A stretch of DNA of 64,000 nt from Vibrio sp. DW001 (GTDB lineage Bacteria; Pseudomonadota; Gammaproteobacteria; Enterobacterales; Vibrionaceae), in the NCBI RefSeq assembly GCF_029016285.1, contig NZ_CP091976.1, positions 682,001-746,000 of the forward strand, in the 5' to 3' direction. The notes under the pieces were generated by a model, which saw nothing but the letters and a program-made list of their open reading frames with translations, did not search any database and was not told the origin of the DNA. Positions 54,742 through 63,300 of this stretch are shown one piece after another (the first letter of the stretch is position 1; every line of letters starts with the position of its first letter). The translations under genes and the position numbers were made by a program.

Positions 54742-56040
54742 CTAATACATCAAACTGGGCAATAGCAGTGCAATAGATGGGAACAGCACAATAATTGCTA
54801 ATCTCACCATATCCGCAACCCAAAAAGGTAAAATACCTCTAAAGATGGTGCCTGTACTGATGTCTTTTACTAACCCTGAGAGAACAAATACATTCAACCC
54901 AACAGGAGGCGTAATCAGACTGATTTCTGTCACTACCACAACAACGATACCAAACCATATTGGATCAAACCCAAGCTCAACAACAACCGGGAAGAAGATT
55001 GGCACCGTAAGCAGCATCATTGACATACTTTCAAATACACAGCCCAAGATAATATAGATGAGCAGGATAATCCCCATCGCCACTATCGGAGACACATTTC
55101 CGACTTGGATCAACTCGATCAACGCGGTTGGTAAACCAGCACGGTTTACGAAATTAGACAGTATTAATGCACTGATAACGACAGCAAAGAGTGACGCCGA
55201 CGTTTTAGCTGTATCAACTAGAATGTCTCTTAATATGTCGTAACTCAGTTTTCTTCGATAAAGTGCTAAAAAGAAAGCACCTGAAGCACCGATACCTGCC
55301 GCCTCTGTAGGCGTAAATACACCTGCGTAGATACCACCCATAACCAAGACAAAAAGTAATAACGTAGAAAAAATGCCCTTTAATGCCGTCAATCGTTCTT
55401 TCCAGTCTGAACGTTCACCCGGTGGTGCACTTTCTGGTGAGCGATAAACGACCCAACGAACCGTAAGCAGGTAAAGTGAAATACCTAGTAAGCCAGGAAG
55501 AAATCCCGCCGCAAATAATTCACGTATGCTACTTTCGGTCAGAAGCCCATAGATAACCAGCATGACACTTGGTGGTATCAAAATGCCGAGCGTACCGCCA
55601 GCAGCAATTGACGCGGCAGCTAAACTATCTGCATACCCATAGGCTCGCATCGGTGGCATGGCGACTTTAGACATGGTTGCCGATGTGGCTAGGCTAGAAC
55701 CGCAAATGGCTGAAAAGCCGCCGCAAGCAAGTATCGTCGACATGGATAAACCACCGCGACGGTGCCCAACAAACGCATTACAGGCTCTATATAATTCAGC
55801 GGACAAGCCCGCTTTCGTCACAAAGTTCCCCATTAATATAAATAGTGGAATAACCGACAAACCATAATCTTGCCCAGTATCAATGATTCGGCGAGCAGCC
55901 ATAGACATGGCCGCTGTCCAGTTATAGTCATTGATATACCAAAATCCAATAAATCCAACAACCCCCATGGCAAAGGCAAGTGGTAACCTTAAAAACACCA
56001 TGATGATAAGAATGGTAAAACCTACAATGGACTCCATCAT
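54742..56040 (-). CDS. TRAP transporter large permease (DctM)
   Basis: A 432-residue inner-membrane protein of about 12 helices. It has family segments RLPLAFAMGVVGFIG, GGFSAICGSSLATSATMSKVAMPPM, GILIPPSVMLVIYG and EISLITPPVGLNVFV. It performs sodium-driven uptake with DctQ and DctP. Its start overlaps the DctQ stop (ATGA). The TRAP operon lies next to the HPA oxygenase gene and has putative HpaR operators upstream, so uptake of HPA or a related aromatic acid is likely. Confidence 0.92.
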   Translation of the reverse strand: MMESIVGFTILIIMVFLRLPLAFAMGVVGFIGFWYINDYNWTAAMSMAARRIIDTGQDYGLSVIPLFILMGNFVTKAGLSAELYRACNAFVGHRRGGLSMSTILACGGFSAICGSSLATSATMSKVAMPPMRAYGYADSLAAASIAAGGTLGILIPPSVMLVIYGLLTESSIRELFAAGFLPGLLGISLYLLTVRWVVYRSPESAPPGERSDWKERLTALKGIFSTLLLFVLVMGGIYAGVFTPTEAAGIGASGAFFLALYRRKLSYDILRDILVDTAKTSASLFAVVISALILSNFVNRAGLPTALIELIQVGNVSPIVAMGIILLIYIILGCVFESMSMMLLTVPIFFPVVVELGFDPIWFGIVVVVVTEISLITPPVGLNVFVLSGLVKDISTGTIFRGILPFWVADMVRLAIIVLFPSIALLLPSLMY

Positions 56041-56561
56041 TCGCTGCTACTCCTTTCTGATATCGGCGTTCCTGAGCGGAAGAATGGTAATCTGGCCATG
56101 TATACAACGGCATTCATAAAGGTAAGAAAACCACCAGCAAACCCTGTAATTGAGATTAGATAGGTCACGTAACCTAATGGAATTTCTAATATCTCAGATA
56201 CTTCTTCATACTCAAGAGAACGACCCGCTAGTTTCCAATTCATCATCGCGACCAATACCAGCGATACCGCACAAATAAGATTTATTACTGCTTGGCGAAC
56301 GTCAATCCAGCGGTCTGGAAAATAAGCGTCGAGTAGGTCTACGCAAATATTCTCTTCTTTCCAAGACACAAGAGGGAAAGCCATAAAGACCATGACAGCG
56401 AGTAGAACCTCAATCATCTCAGTTGAGCCATCGATCGGTGAGTTTAGAAAATAGCGTCCGAAAACATCGAAAAATGTAATACCCATCATAAGAAACAAGC
56501 TGAGCGCAGCGAGGGTCTCCAACCCTCGCCTTACAGCTATCGAAACATTTTCAGCTATCAT
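56037..56561 (-). CDS. TRAP transporter small permease (DctQ)
   Basis: A 174-residue inner-membrane protein with four hydrophobic helices (TLAALSLFLMMGITFFDVFGRYF first). The motif DVFGRYFLNSPI is typical of DctQ. It joins DctM in the membrane complex. It is 5 bp downstream of dctP and overlaps dctM, so the three genes form one unit. Confidence 0.9.
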   Translation of the reverse strand: MIAENVSIAVRRGLETLAALSLFLMMGITFFDVFGRYFLNSPIDGSTEMIEVLLAVMVFMAFPLVSWKEENICVDLLDAYFPDRWIDVRQAVINLICAVSLVLVAMMNWKLAGRSLEYEEVSEILEIPLGYVTYLISITGFAGGFLTFMNAVVYMARLPFFRSGTPISERSSSE

Positions 56562-56566
56562 AATGA

Positions 56567-57592
56567 TTACAAGCCTTTGTTAATTTGCTCTTGGTAATAA
56601 TCGAATGCTGCAGGGCCATCAACCTTGCGTTTCTTCGCTGTTTTATACCAGTCTTCAATAATAGCGGTTGTCATACCTTTTACTTCTGCTACGAGCTCTG
56701 GCGAAGCATCAGTAAACACATGACCACCTTCTTTAGCTTTGGTATAAGCATTATTATCGTAATCATCCATCATCTTACCGAATAGACGAGAGAGCTTTTC
56801 GCCCGATACGGCTTTAATCGCCTCTTGGTCTTTCTTTGAAACACCTTCTAGTGCATCGCGATTCATGACAATGGCAAAACTTCCGCGGTACAGACCACCT
56901 GGGAACATAAGTGTATTATTGGCAACTTCCGCTAGACGGAAGCTACTTAGAGCTTCTACAGGTAAGTAAGTACCAACAACAACACCTTGAGAAAGCGACT
57001 CATACACCTTAGTGGTAGAGATAAACACTGGCGTGACTTCCATCCCTTTCGCGATGGTAGAAATAACACCACCACCAACTCGGATTTTCTTACCTTTCAG
57101 GTCAGCGAGGGTTTCAACTTTCTCTTTAGTGATAAGCTGACCCGGACCATGCACTCCCATTGCCATAACTTCTACACCACGGTGTTCTTTACCCTGTTTA
57201 AGGTATTTTTCATAGGTGTTCCAATAAGCTTTCGACGCTAACTCAGAGCTCACACCTTCTTTAAAAGTAGGAATTTCCGGAAGCTGTGTTAATTTGAAAC
57301 GTCCAGCTTTATGGCCGTGGAAAATCCACGTTACATCACCAATACCATCCGTAACGACATCAATTTGTGACGGTGGTGGAGCCAAATCATATTCAATTTT
57401 TACGGTTACACGACCTTCTGTCGCTTCTTCAATCCACTTGCCCCACGTTGGCCAAACGACCTTATTTATCCCGTGATTTGGCGAAGCCCAAGAGCTTATT
57501 TTTAGTATTTTCTCTGGTGCGGCATTAGCACCTGTTGAAGCGAGTAACAGTAAACCAGTGCTTACCATAAGGGATATTTTAGATTTGATCAT
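56567..57592 (-). CDS. TRAP transporter solute-binding protein (DctP)
   Basis: A 341-residue periplasmic protein with a signal peptide ending at ANA. The DctP fold shows ILKISSWASPNHGINKVV, a substrate-contact segment LADLKGKKIRVGGG whose R171 corresponds to the arginine that binds the ligand carboxylate in this family, and TKVYESLSQGVVVGTYLPVEAL. Aromatic-rich pocket residues cannot be judged without a model. The ligand is inferred to be 4-hydroxyphenylacetate or a relative from context. Confidence 0.9.
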   Translation of the reverse strand: MIKSKISLMVSTGLLLLASTGANAAPEKILKISSWASPNHGINKVVWPTWGKWIEEATEGRVTVKIEYDLAPPPSQIDVVTDGIGDVTWIFHGHKAGRFKLTQLPEIPTFKEGVSSELASKAYWNTYEKYLKQGKEHRGVEVMAMGVHGPGQLITKEKVETLADLKGKKIRVGGGVISTIAKGMEVTPVFISTTKVYESLSQGVVVGTYLPVEALSSFRLAEVANNTLMFPGGLYRGSFAIVMNRDALEGVSKKDQEAIKAVSGEKLSRLFGKMMDDYDNNAYTKAKEGGHVFTDASPELVAEVKGMTTAIIEDWYKTAKKRKVDGPAAFDYYQEQINKGL

Positions 57593-57669
57593 GACACTTC
57601 CTTGTTTTACTTATCGTCGTTATTTTATTTATATTCGTTATCTAAATATCACTTTTTAGATACAATTCG

Positions 57670-57715
57670 ATAACATGTTAATAATCTACCAAAAGACATT
57701 TAGTTAATATGTTAA
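57670..57715. promoter_or_regulatory. Putative HpaR operators at the TRAP operon
   Basis: ATAACATGTTAA (57670-57681) and TTAATATGTTAA (57704-57715) each differ from the perfect hpaH operator TTAACATGTTAA by one base. Their centres are 34 bp apart, and they lie 78-123 bp upstream of the DctP start. Confidence 0.6.
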
Positions 57716-57800
57716 CAAGATCATGTTTGTAACATTTAGTTTACTTTTAGTAGGTAGACTTTAGTCTATATCCAAGTGGTGGTAACTAATGTAAGGCATT

Positions 57801-57831
57801 AAAAAAGCTCTACTTATTAACGGTAGAGCTT
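57801..57831 (-). terminator. Terminator of the oxygenase gene
   Basis: AAGCTCTAC (57805-57813) and GTAGAGCTT (57823-57831) form a 9-bp stem; on the minus strand six T follow. It ends transcription of the oxygenase gene before the TRAP promoter region. Confidence 0.8.
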
Positions 57832-57865
57832 CGTTTATTGGCGCGAATAAAAATCTCTGTATCGA

Positions 57866-59035
57866 TTACACCATCGTTGGGTCAGGTTCTAATCCCATCA
57901 ACTCTCGCCCTAGAATTTGTGCACAAATATCATAATCAGTGTATGCATGCGCACCTGTCATATGCGAATCACGGAAGAGACGTTGAGCTTCATTGTCGAG
58001 GAACCAACTCATACCACCCATCGCTTCAAACAAACGATCCACAGCTTGAATACACATCTTCACTGCATACGCTTGGTTAGTGCGCCAATAGGTCAATGTC
58101 TCACGAGTTGGATATTCTTTACGCTCACCGTGCTCTTTATGATCTTGCCACGTTTTTTCTAACATGGCGCGAGCCGCAAATATTTGATGAGTCGATTCAG
58201 CAATACGCATGAGAGCTGGTGTCGCTGTCCCTGCATTCGCCCCGGTATAAGCGCGGACACGATTCTTAGTCTTCTCTTTGTAAGCAACCAACATACGCTC
58301 CGCAATGCCTAAGCTTATCGCTGCAAACCCGCAAGCAAAATATGGACGATAAGGGGTGTAGAAAATATCGCTATCTGGGTACAGACCAAAGCCCGCCGAT
58401 TCGCCTTCCATCATGCCTTTCGCTGTCTCGATACGGTGATCAGGAATGAAAACATCTCTCAGTACTAATGTTTTAGTACCGCTCGATTTCATACCAGCGG
58501 CATGCCAGTCATCAGTAATTGTGTATTCATGTCTTGGTACCACACCAAAGCAGTAGACTTTGTTACCATCCGCATCAAGTCGGTGGAATCCGAGGATGGC
58601 CCAGTCAGCATGGTCGCATCCGCTGCTCCAGCGCATGTCTCCGTTAAAGATGACGCCACCTTCTGTGTTTTCTGTTTTACCAAACGGTGCGATACTACTG
58701 CTTGCTGTTGCATCCGGATTCTCTCCCCAAAATTCTTGCTGTGCTTTCTCAGAAAACATCGCCATTTGATGGCTATGCGTGGCAAGTAGGCTTCCGCCCC
58801 ATGCTGTACCACCACATGCACCAGCAATCGCTGCGACACAATCGGTAAACTCAGGTAACGATATTTCAAGGCCACCATATTTTTTAGGTTGAAATGCTCG
58901 GAAAAACTTAATTTCTTTTAAGAGACGGATATTCTCTTCAGGTGGTGTTCGATCCATTTCAGCTTGAGCAGCATTGGCTGCAATCGTAGGTAGGATTTCT
59001 TTGATTTGCTCTAATAATGAGTTTTCACGTTTCAT
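57866..59035 (-). CDS. 4-hydroxyphenylacetate 3-monooxygenase, C2-type oxygenase component
   Basis: A 389-residue flavin-dependent hydroxylase of the acyl-CoA-dehydrogenase fold. It closely follows the Acinetobacter baumannii C2 component: THSHQMAMF, ATASSSIAPFGK, SSGCDHADWAILGF, YTGANAGTATPALMRIAESTHQ and the terminal GRELMGLEPDPTMV. Catalytic residues H120, S146 and H396 of C2 correspond to H87, S113 and H363 here (constant offset 33). It should convert HPA to 3,4-dihydroxyphenylacetate with reduced flavin from HpaC. E. coli instead uses an unrelated-type HpaB. It lacks about 33 N-terminal residues relative to C2. RBS AAGGAAG precedes the ATG. Confidence 0.9.
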   Translation of the reverse strand: MKRENSLLEQIKEILPTIAANAAQAEMDRTPPEENIRLLKEIKFFRAFQPKKYGGLEISLPEFTDCVAAIAGACGGTAWGGSLLATHSHQMAMFSEKAQQEFWGENPDATASSSIAPFGKTENTEGGVIFNGDMRWSSGCDHADWAILGFHRLDADGNKVYCFGVVPRHEYTITDDWHAAGMKSSGTKTLVLRDVFIPDHRIETAKGMMEGESAGFGLYPDSDIFYTPYRPYFACGFAAISLGIAERMLVAYKEKTKNRVRAYTGANAGTATPALMRIAESTHQIFAARAMLEKTWQDHKEHGERKEYPTRETLTYWRTNQAYAVKMCIQAVDRLFEAMGGMSWFLDNEAQRLFRDSHMTGAHAYTDYDICAQILGRELMGLEPDPTMV

Positions 59036-59121
59036 GGTTACTTCCTTTTAATCTTGCAACTTACCCAACAAATTCACCTAGTGGGTCGAAATAAATAATT
59101 TTGGCTTCTGAACATTTGTTA

Positions 59122-59203
59122 TTATCATGTTAAATAAATAGTTATAAAATGGACTAAGCACGACAACAATTGCACTTTTCGCAGAAAGTAATTAACATAT
59201 TAA
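59122..59203. promoter_or_regulatory. Putative HpaR operators between oxygenase and hpaA
   Basis: TTATCATGTTAA (59122-59133) and TTAACATATTAA (59192-59203) are one-mismatch copies of TTAACATGTTAA, centres 70 bp apart, in the divergent gap. One is closer to each gene, so both promoters may be repressed. Confidence 0.6.
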
Positions 59204-59255
59204 CTGTTTTGTACGAAAATGTGATCTGACACGGCAACACGAGTGATTACTAAAC

Positions 59256-60170
59256 GTGAATTGGAGTTACAAGGTGGCTGGAGAAATCCCTAACATTATT
59301 ATTGGGCAAGTTTACGATCAAAAGTACGCAGATGCGGAATTACATTTTGAATACTTGGACAATTTGGCGAGTTTCTTTGGTCGGAATATGCCTGTCCATT
59401 ATCACGACCGATTTTATCAACTGCATATCGTAATGGAAGGAAAAACGCACGTTCATTTGGATGATAAACACTATTCTTTCAAAGGTATTACGTTGTTTTT
59501 CACCCCTCCAGCAGTCCCCCACTCTTTTGTGACCGAAGCGACCTCTACAGGGTATGTCCTCACTATTCAGCAGCAACTGGTTTGGCGACTTTTAGACATG
59601 GAGAGTGGGATAAACAATATTATGGTGGATCAAATGAAGCCATTTTGTACTAGGCTTGAAACAGACAATCCTATATTAGATTTTCTAACTCACCTGAAAA
59701 GAGAAATGGATTCTGGTGCGATGATGAAAGAGCGTGCAACTCAATCTATTTTGCAACTTGTACTTATCGAGGTAATGCGACTTTCTAATAGTTATAAGAG
59801 CGAGACCAGAAACCGCAGTGTGGATGTCACCATTTTTCATAATTTTAACCACCTTGTAGAGAATCAATACCACCAACATTGGGCATTAAGCCAGTACGCA
59901 GACAGTATAGGGATCTCTGTTTCTAGGCTTAATGATATCTGCCGTAGAGTCAGTGGGCTTTCCTCTAAAAAGATCATTATTGATAGGTTGATGCAAGAAG
60001 CAAGACGCCATTTACAGTTCACACCAAAAAGTGTGTCTGAAATAGGTTACGATCTTGGGTTTAGAGATCCAGCCTATTTTGCACGTTTTTTTAGAAAATA
60101 CGCACAGATGACTGCAACGGAGTACCGCAATCATCTTCAAGATTCTGAATTAAAAACAACGTCTACTTAG
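59256..60170 (+). CDS. hpaA: AraC-family activator of HPA degradation
   Basis: A 304-residue activator with an N-terminal cupin-like sensing domain (ASFFGRNMPVHYHDRFYQLHIVMEGKTHVHLDD, TPPAVPHSF) and a C-terminal AraC double helix-turn-helix (SRLNDICRRVSG ... FRDPAYFARFFRKY). The sensor part parallels E. coli HpaA, which activates hpaBC in response to HPA. It is divergent from the oxygenase gene and is followed 34 bp later by the MarR gene. Confidence 0.92.
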   Translation: MNWSYKVAGEIPNIIIGQVYDQKYADAELHFEYLDNLASFFGRNMPVHYHDRFYQLHIVMEGKTHVHLDDKHYSFKGITLFFTPPAVPHSFVTEATSTGYVLTIQQQLVWRLLDMESGINNIMVDQMKPFCTRLETDNPILDFLTHLKREMDSGAMMKERATQSILQLVLIEVMRLSNSYKSETRNRSVDVTIFHNFNHLVENQYHQHWALSQYADSIGISVSRLNDICRRVSGLSSKKIIIDRLMQEARRHLQFTPKSVSEIGYDLGFRDPAYFARFFRKYAQMTATEYRNHLQDSELKTTST

Positions 60171-60204
60171 AATTACGATCTATAAAAGACTAGAAAGGTA
60201 AAAC

Positions 60205-60630
60205 ATGACAAAATTTAAAGACTCTTTGCCACTGCAGTTGATAAAAGCGAGGGACGTAACCCTTGATTACTTTCGTCCTGTACTGTCAGCAAACGACTTA
60301 ACAGTCCAACAATGGCGTGTGATGAGAATCATCTTTGCTTACGGCGAAATAGATTTTACGACTCTCGCGAGTGACTCTTGTATATTAAGCCCCAGTCTAA
60401 CAGGCGTGATCAATCGATTAGAAAAACAAGACTATGTTTGCAAAATAAAATCGGAAGTTGATCAACGACGTGTCAATATTCGTCTCACCGACAAAGCAGA
60501 AAAGTTAGTGAAAAGAGTTCGTATCGATGTCGACAAGCAATATGTGTTATTAAAAGAAAAACTTGGTGACGAGAAATACAATCAGCTTACTGAATTACTT
60601 GAAGAATTAATTGATATCAGAGACAACTAA
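60205..60630 (+). CDS. hpaR: MarR-family repressor HpaR
   Basis: A 141-residue winged-helix repressor. It parallels E. coli HpaR along its length: DYFRPVL, DLTVQQWRVMRII, SCILSPSLTGVINRLEKQ and DQRRVNIRLTDKA. E. coli HpaR represses the meta-cleavage operon and is relieved by HPA and pathway aromatics. It is the best candidate to bind the TTAACATGTTAA set. It is the last gene before deoD on this strand. Confidence 0.92.
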   Translation: MTKFKDSLPLQLIKARDVTLDYFRPVLSANDLTVQQWRVMRIIFAYGEIDFTTLASDSCILSPSLTGVINRLEKQDYVCKIKSEVDQRRVNIRLTDKAEKLVKRVRIDVDKQYVLLKEKLGDEKYNQLTELLEELIDIRDN

Positions 60631-60787
60631 TCGGTGACGACAGCAATAAATGGGCAGTGTGCTACCTTCCATTTTAAGGCCGTAACGCTGCTTTAGTTGG
60701 CCTAAAAACAAAAGCAAATCGATTGCTCTCTCTCATTCAACAGATTTAGTTATCAAATGGTCCAGCATATTAAATTCTCACAAATAA

Positions 60788-60803
60788 TGTGATCTGGATC
60801 TCA
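60788..60803 (+). promoter_or_regulatory. CRP-like site upstream of deoD
   Basis: TGTGA-TCTGGA-TCTCA has a perfect left half and one mismatch in the right half of the CRP consensus. CRP/CytR control is usual for nucleoside genes. It lies about 115 bp upstream of the deoD ATG. Confidence 0.55.
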
Positions 60804-60918
60804 TGTGGATGGTTTTATTGCCGCTAATATTCAATTAAGCGAACAAATAATTTCAACATAATTAGTAATTGATAAATAAGTTACTAATTTTATCCCCATT
60901 TTAATCGGAGAAATCGAC

Positions 60919-61629
60919 ATGGCAACCCCACATATTAACGCTCAACTAGGTGACTTTGCAGAGACAGTTTTGATGCCTGGTGACCCACTACGTGCTAAGT
61001 ATATTGCAGAAACATTTTTAGATGATGTGAAGCAAGTGTGTGATGTCCGTAATATGTTCGGTTATACCGGTACATACAAAGGTAAGAAAGTGTCTGTAAT
61101 GGGCCACGGTATGGGTATCCCGTCGTGTTGCATTTACGTACACGAATTGATTGCAGAATTCGGTGTGAAAAACGTTATCCGTGTTGGTAGCTGTGGCGCG
61201 GTTCGTGACGACGTTAAATTAATGGACGTTGTTATTGGTATGGGTGCATCAACTGACTCCAAGGTAAACCGTATCCGATTTAACAACCATGACTTTGCGG
61301 CTATCGCCGATTTTGGTCTGCTTGAAGAAGCGGTAAAACAAGCTCGTATTCAAGACGTTCCAGTAAAAGTAGGTAACGTCTTCTCTGCCGATCTTTTCTA
61401 CACACCTGAGGCCGATATTTTCGGAAAAATGGAAAAACTGGGTATCCTCGGTGTGGATATGGAAGCCGCAGGTATCTACGGTGTGGCAGCCGATCTAAAT
61501 GCTAAAGCGTTAACGATTCTTACCGTATCAGACCACATTATTCGTGGCGAAAAGCTAAGCTCTGAAGATCGTCAAAAATCATTTAACGATATGATGATAG
61601 TTGCATTAGAAACTGCAATCAACATCTAA
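60919..61629 (+). CDS. deoD: Purine-nucleoside phosphorylase
   Basis: A 236-residue hexameric-type phosphorylase, close to E. coli DeoD (239). It splits purine (deoxy)nucleosides with phosphate. Typical segments are MATPHINA (histidine near the N-terminus), [41 protein letters not shown] and [10 protein letters not shown] with the catalytic aspartate. It stands apart from the usual deoCAB genes, so it may be a second deoD copy. RBS is CGGAG 8 nt upstream. Confidence 0.95.
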   Translation: MATPHINAQLGDFAETVLMPGDPLRAKYIAETFLDDVKQVCDVRNMFGYTGTYKGKKVSVMGHGMGIPSCCIYVHELIAEFGVKNVIRVGSCGAVRDDVKLMDVVIGMGASTDSKVNRIRFNNHDFAAIADFGLLEEAVKQARIQDVPVKVGNVFSADLFYTPEADIFGKMEKLGILGVDMEAAGIYGVAADLNAKALTILTVSDHIIRGEKLSSEDRQKSFNDMMIVALETAINI

Positions 61630-61636
61630 TTTAATC

Positions 61637-61658
61637 GCTGTCAGTGTTTTCTGACAGC
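61637..61658 (+). terminator. Hairpin after deoD
   Basis: GCTGTCAG, 6-nt loop, CTGACAGC; 8-bp stem with no T-run. It lies between deoD and the next gene, perhaps a partial terminator or processing site. Confidence 0.4.
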
Positions 61659-61683
61659 TCCAGTATTTCCTGAGGGGGCGATC

Positions 61684-63153
61684 GTGTCAAACGGCAAACT
61701 ACCCAAGGATGCAGATGGTTTACAACTCAACTTTTGTAAAACATTGGCGTGTGATAACTTTGGTTTGAGTGATGCAGAACGATACGTTCTACAACACGTA
61801 AATCCTAAGCGTCCAACGATGGTTTGTCGGGAATGTGGTGCTTTCCCCCCCTTACTTAATAATCAAGAAGTCCTAAATGAACTGACGCGTCTACGCCAAG
61901 TTCATAGTGATGGACTTCCTGCTTGTCGCAACAAAGAGTGTTATAACTTTGGTCTTTCCGTTCATACCCATAAAAGCCTCTATCATGCTTTTGGATATAG
62001 CGGTGACAGGCAACGTTATCGCTGCAAAGAGTGCCAATCGACTTTTGTAGACAAGTGGTCCGGCGCGAACAACAAGCTTCAGCTTCAAGAAAATCTGCTC
62101 GGCCTTCTGTTTATGAGCTTTTCAGTCCGAGAAGTGTGCCGTAAATTACAGATTAACCCTAAAACCTTTTATGACCATGTAGACCATATTGCAAGTCGAT
62201 GTCGCCGAAAGTTAGCGATGTTTGATGCTCGCTGGGTAAACCACGAAGAACATTATCACCTCGCTTCGCACTTTATGCCGTTACAACCAAAAAGCAATAA
62301 TGGCGTGCTATGGTTTGCAACAGGCGAGGCCCAATCTGGGTATATTCTTTCCCAGCATATCAACTATTCAACAAATGAAGAGCCTACCGGCTCAGTAGAT
62401 CATGACCCATATAGCTCTGCAGCTCGTTATGTGTCTCGAAGCTATCTATCCGAAGCGAATATAGACATTAAGGTTAAGTCCCACGATCTGCGCGAACGTA
62501 TTGATGAAAAATATCAGGTGATTCTTGCTAGAGGAAATGTGGAAGATCCTATGGGTAACATGACACGTTTTGATTATCCGTCAAAAGGAGCGCTTATTCG
62601 CGCACCCTATACCTCATATGCGCACTTTTTGCATATCCTCGAGATGTGTAATGACGACAAACGTATCTCCATATACCTCCCTCAAGACCCTGTGTTACGC
62701 TCAGCAGCTGTGACTCTATGTTTGAAAAGAATTCAGCGTCAAAATGTTGACCTTATGTACGTCGAAGAGGATGAAAGCTGGGATAACAGTAAAGCTCTTG
62801 AAAAAATTGATATTATTCATATGGGTTGGTGGAAAGATCGTTGGGCCATGTCATTTCAAGAAAACGCAAGTAAGGGAATATGTTACTTAGCAGGTGACAA
62901 CCCTTCGCCCGACCATTGGTTTCACAAGGCCAGCATACGAAACACCAAGTTTTATCAAGATCGTTTCCAAACCTTATTTGGGAGTTTTATTAACGAACCA
63001 CGCAGAAAACTCAGACCCGGTGGCATTCTGCCAATGTTGGACATATTTAGAGCATGGCATAATTTATGCTACCAAGATAAGGATGGGAATACACCAGCTC
63101 AAAGACTTGGATTAACCGATCATCCACTGACTTTAAAGCAGTTGCTTTCCTAA
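61684..63153 (+). CDS. Transposase-derived protein with tandem zinc ribbons
   Basis: A 489-residue protein of unknown function. The first 125 residues hold two similar zinc-ribbon units, each C-x4-C-x-NFG followed later by CxxC (FCKTLACDNFG with VCRECG; ACRNKECYNFG with RCKECQ), related to IS1-type InsA ribbons. A helix-turn-helix follows (SVREVCRKLQINPKTFYDHVD). The rest resembles a transposase core by layout, ending NTPAQRLGLTDHPLTLKQLL. Where the first catalytic Asp is expected I read HLASH and ATGEAQSG, so the acidic triad may be lost. The start is GTG with GAGGGG upstream. No terminal repeats were seen, so a domesticated gene is likely. Confidence 0.65.
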   Translation: MSNGKLPKDADGLQLNFCKTLACDNFGLSDAERYVLQHVNPKRPTMVCRECGAFPPLLNNQEVLNELTRLRQVHSDGLPACRNKECYNFGLSVHTHKSLYHAFGYSGDRQRYRCKECQSTFVDKWSGANNKLQLQENLLGLLFMSFSVREVCRKLQINPKTFYDHVDHIASRCRRKLAMFDARWVNHEEHYHLASHFMPLQPKSNNGVLWFATGEAQSGYILSQHINYSTNEEPTGSVDHDPYSSAARYVSRSYLSEANIDIKVKSHDLRERIDEKYQVILARGNVEDPMGNMTRFDYPSKGALIRAPYTSYAHFLHILEMCNDDKRISIYLPQDPVLRSAAVTLCLKRIQRQNVDLMYVEEDESWDNSKALEKIDIIHMGWWKDRWAMSFQENASKGICYLAGDNPSPDHWFHKASIRNTKFYQDRFQTLFGSFINEPRRKLRPGGILPMLDIFRAWHNLCYQDKDGNTPAQRLGLTDHPLTLKQLLS

Positions 63154-63300
63154 TGAGATCTCTGTTTACTATATAATCGCTTTGCTAGATTGTGAGTCTG
63201 CGCTAACTTTTATAGAAATGCGAATCGATTATTGTGTTTTAATTAGTGATTCCTGCCAAAGTATTCATATAATGAGTACGTTGTTTATGTAATTAACATC

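Noticed and set aside
59220..59235. CRP site upstream of hpaA (TGTGATCTGACACG)
   Set aside because: The left half is perfect but the right half has the wrong sequence and spacing.
61684..63153. Active insertion sequence
   Set aside because: No terminal inverted repeats or target duplications were found at the gene ends, and the gene is much longer than IS1-type transposases.
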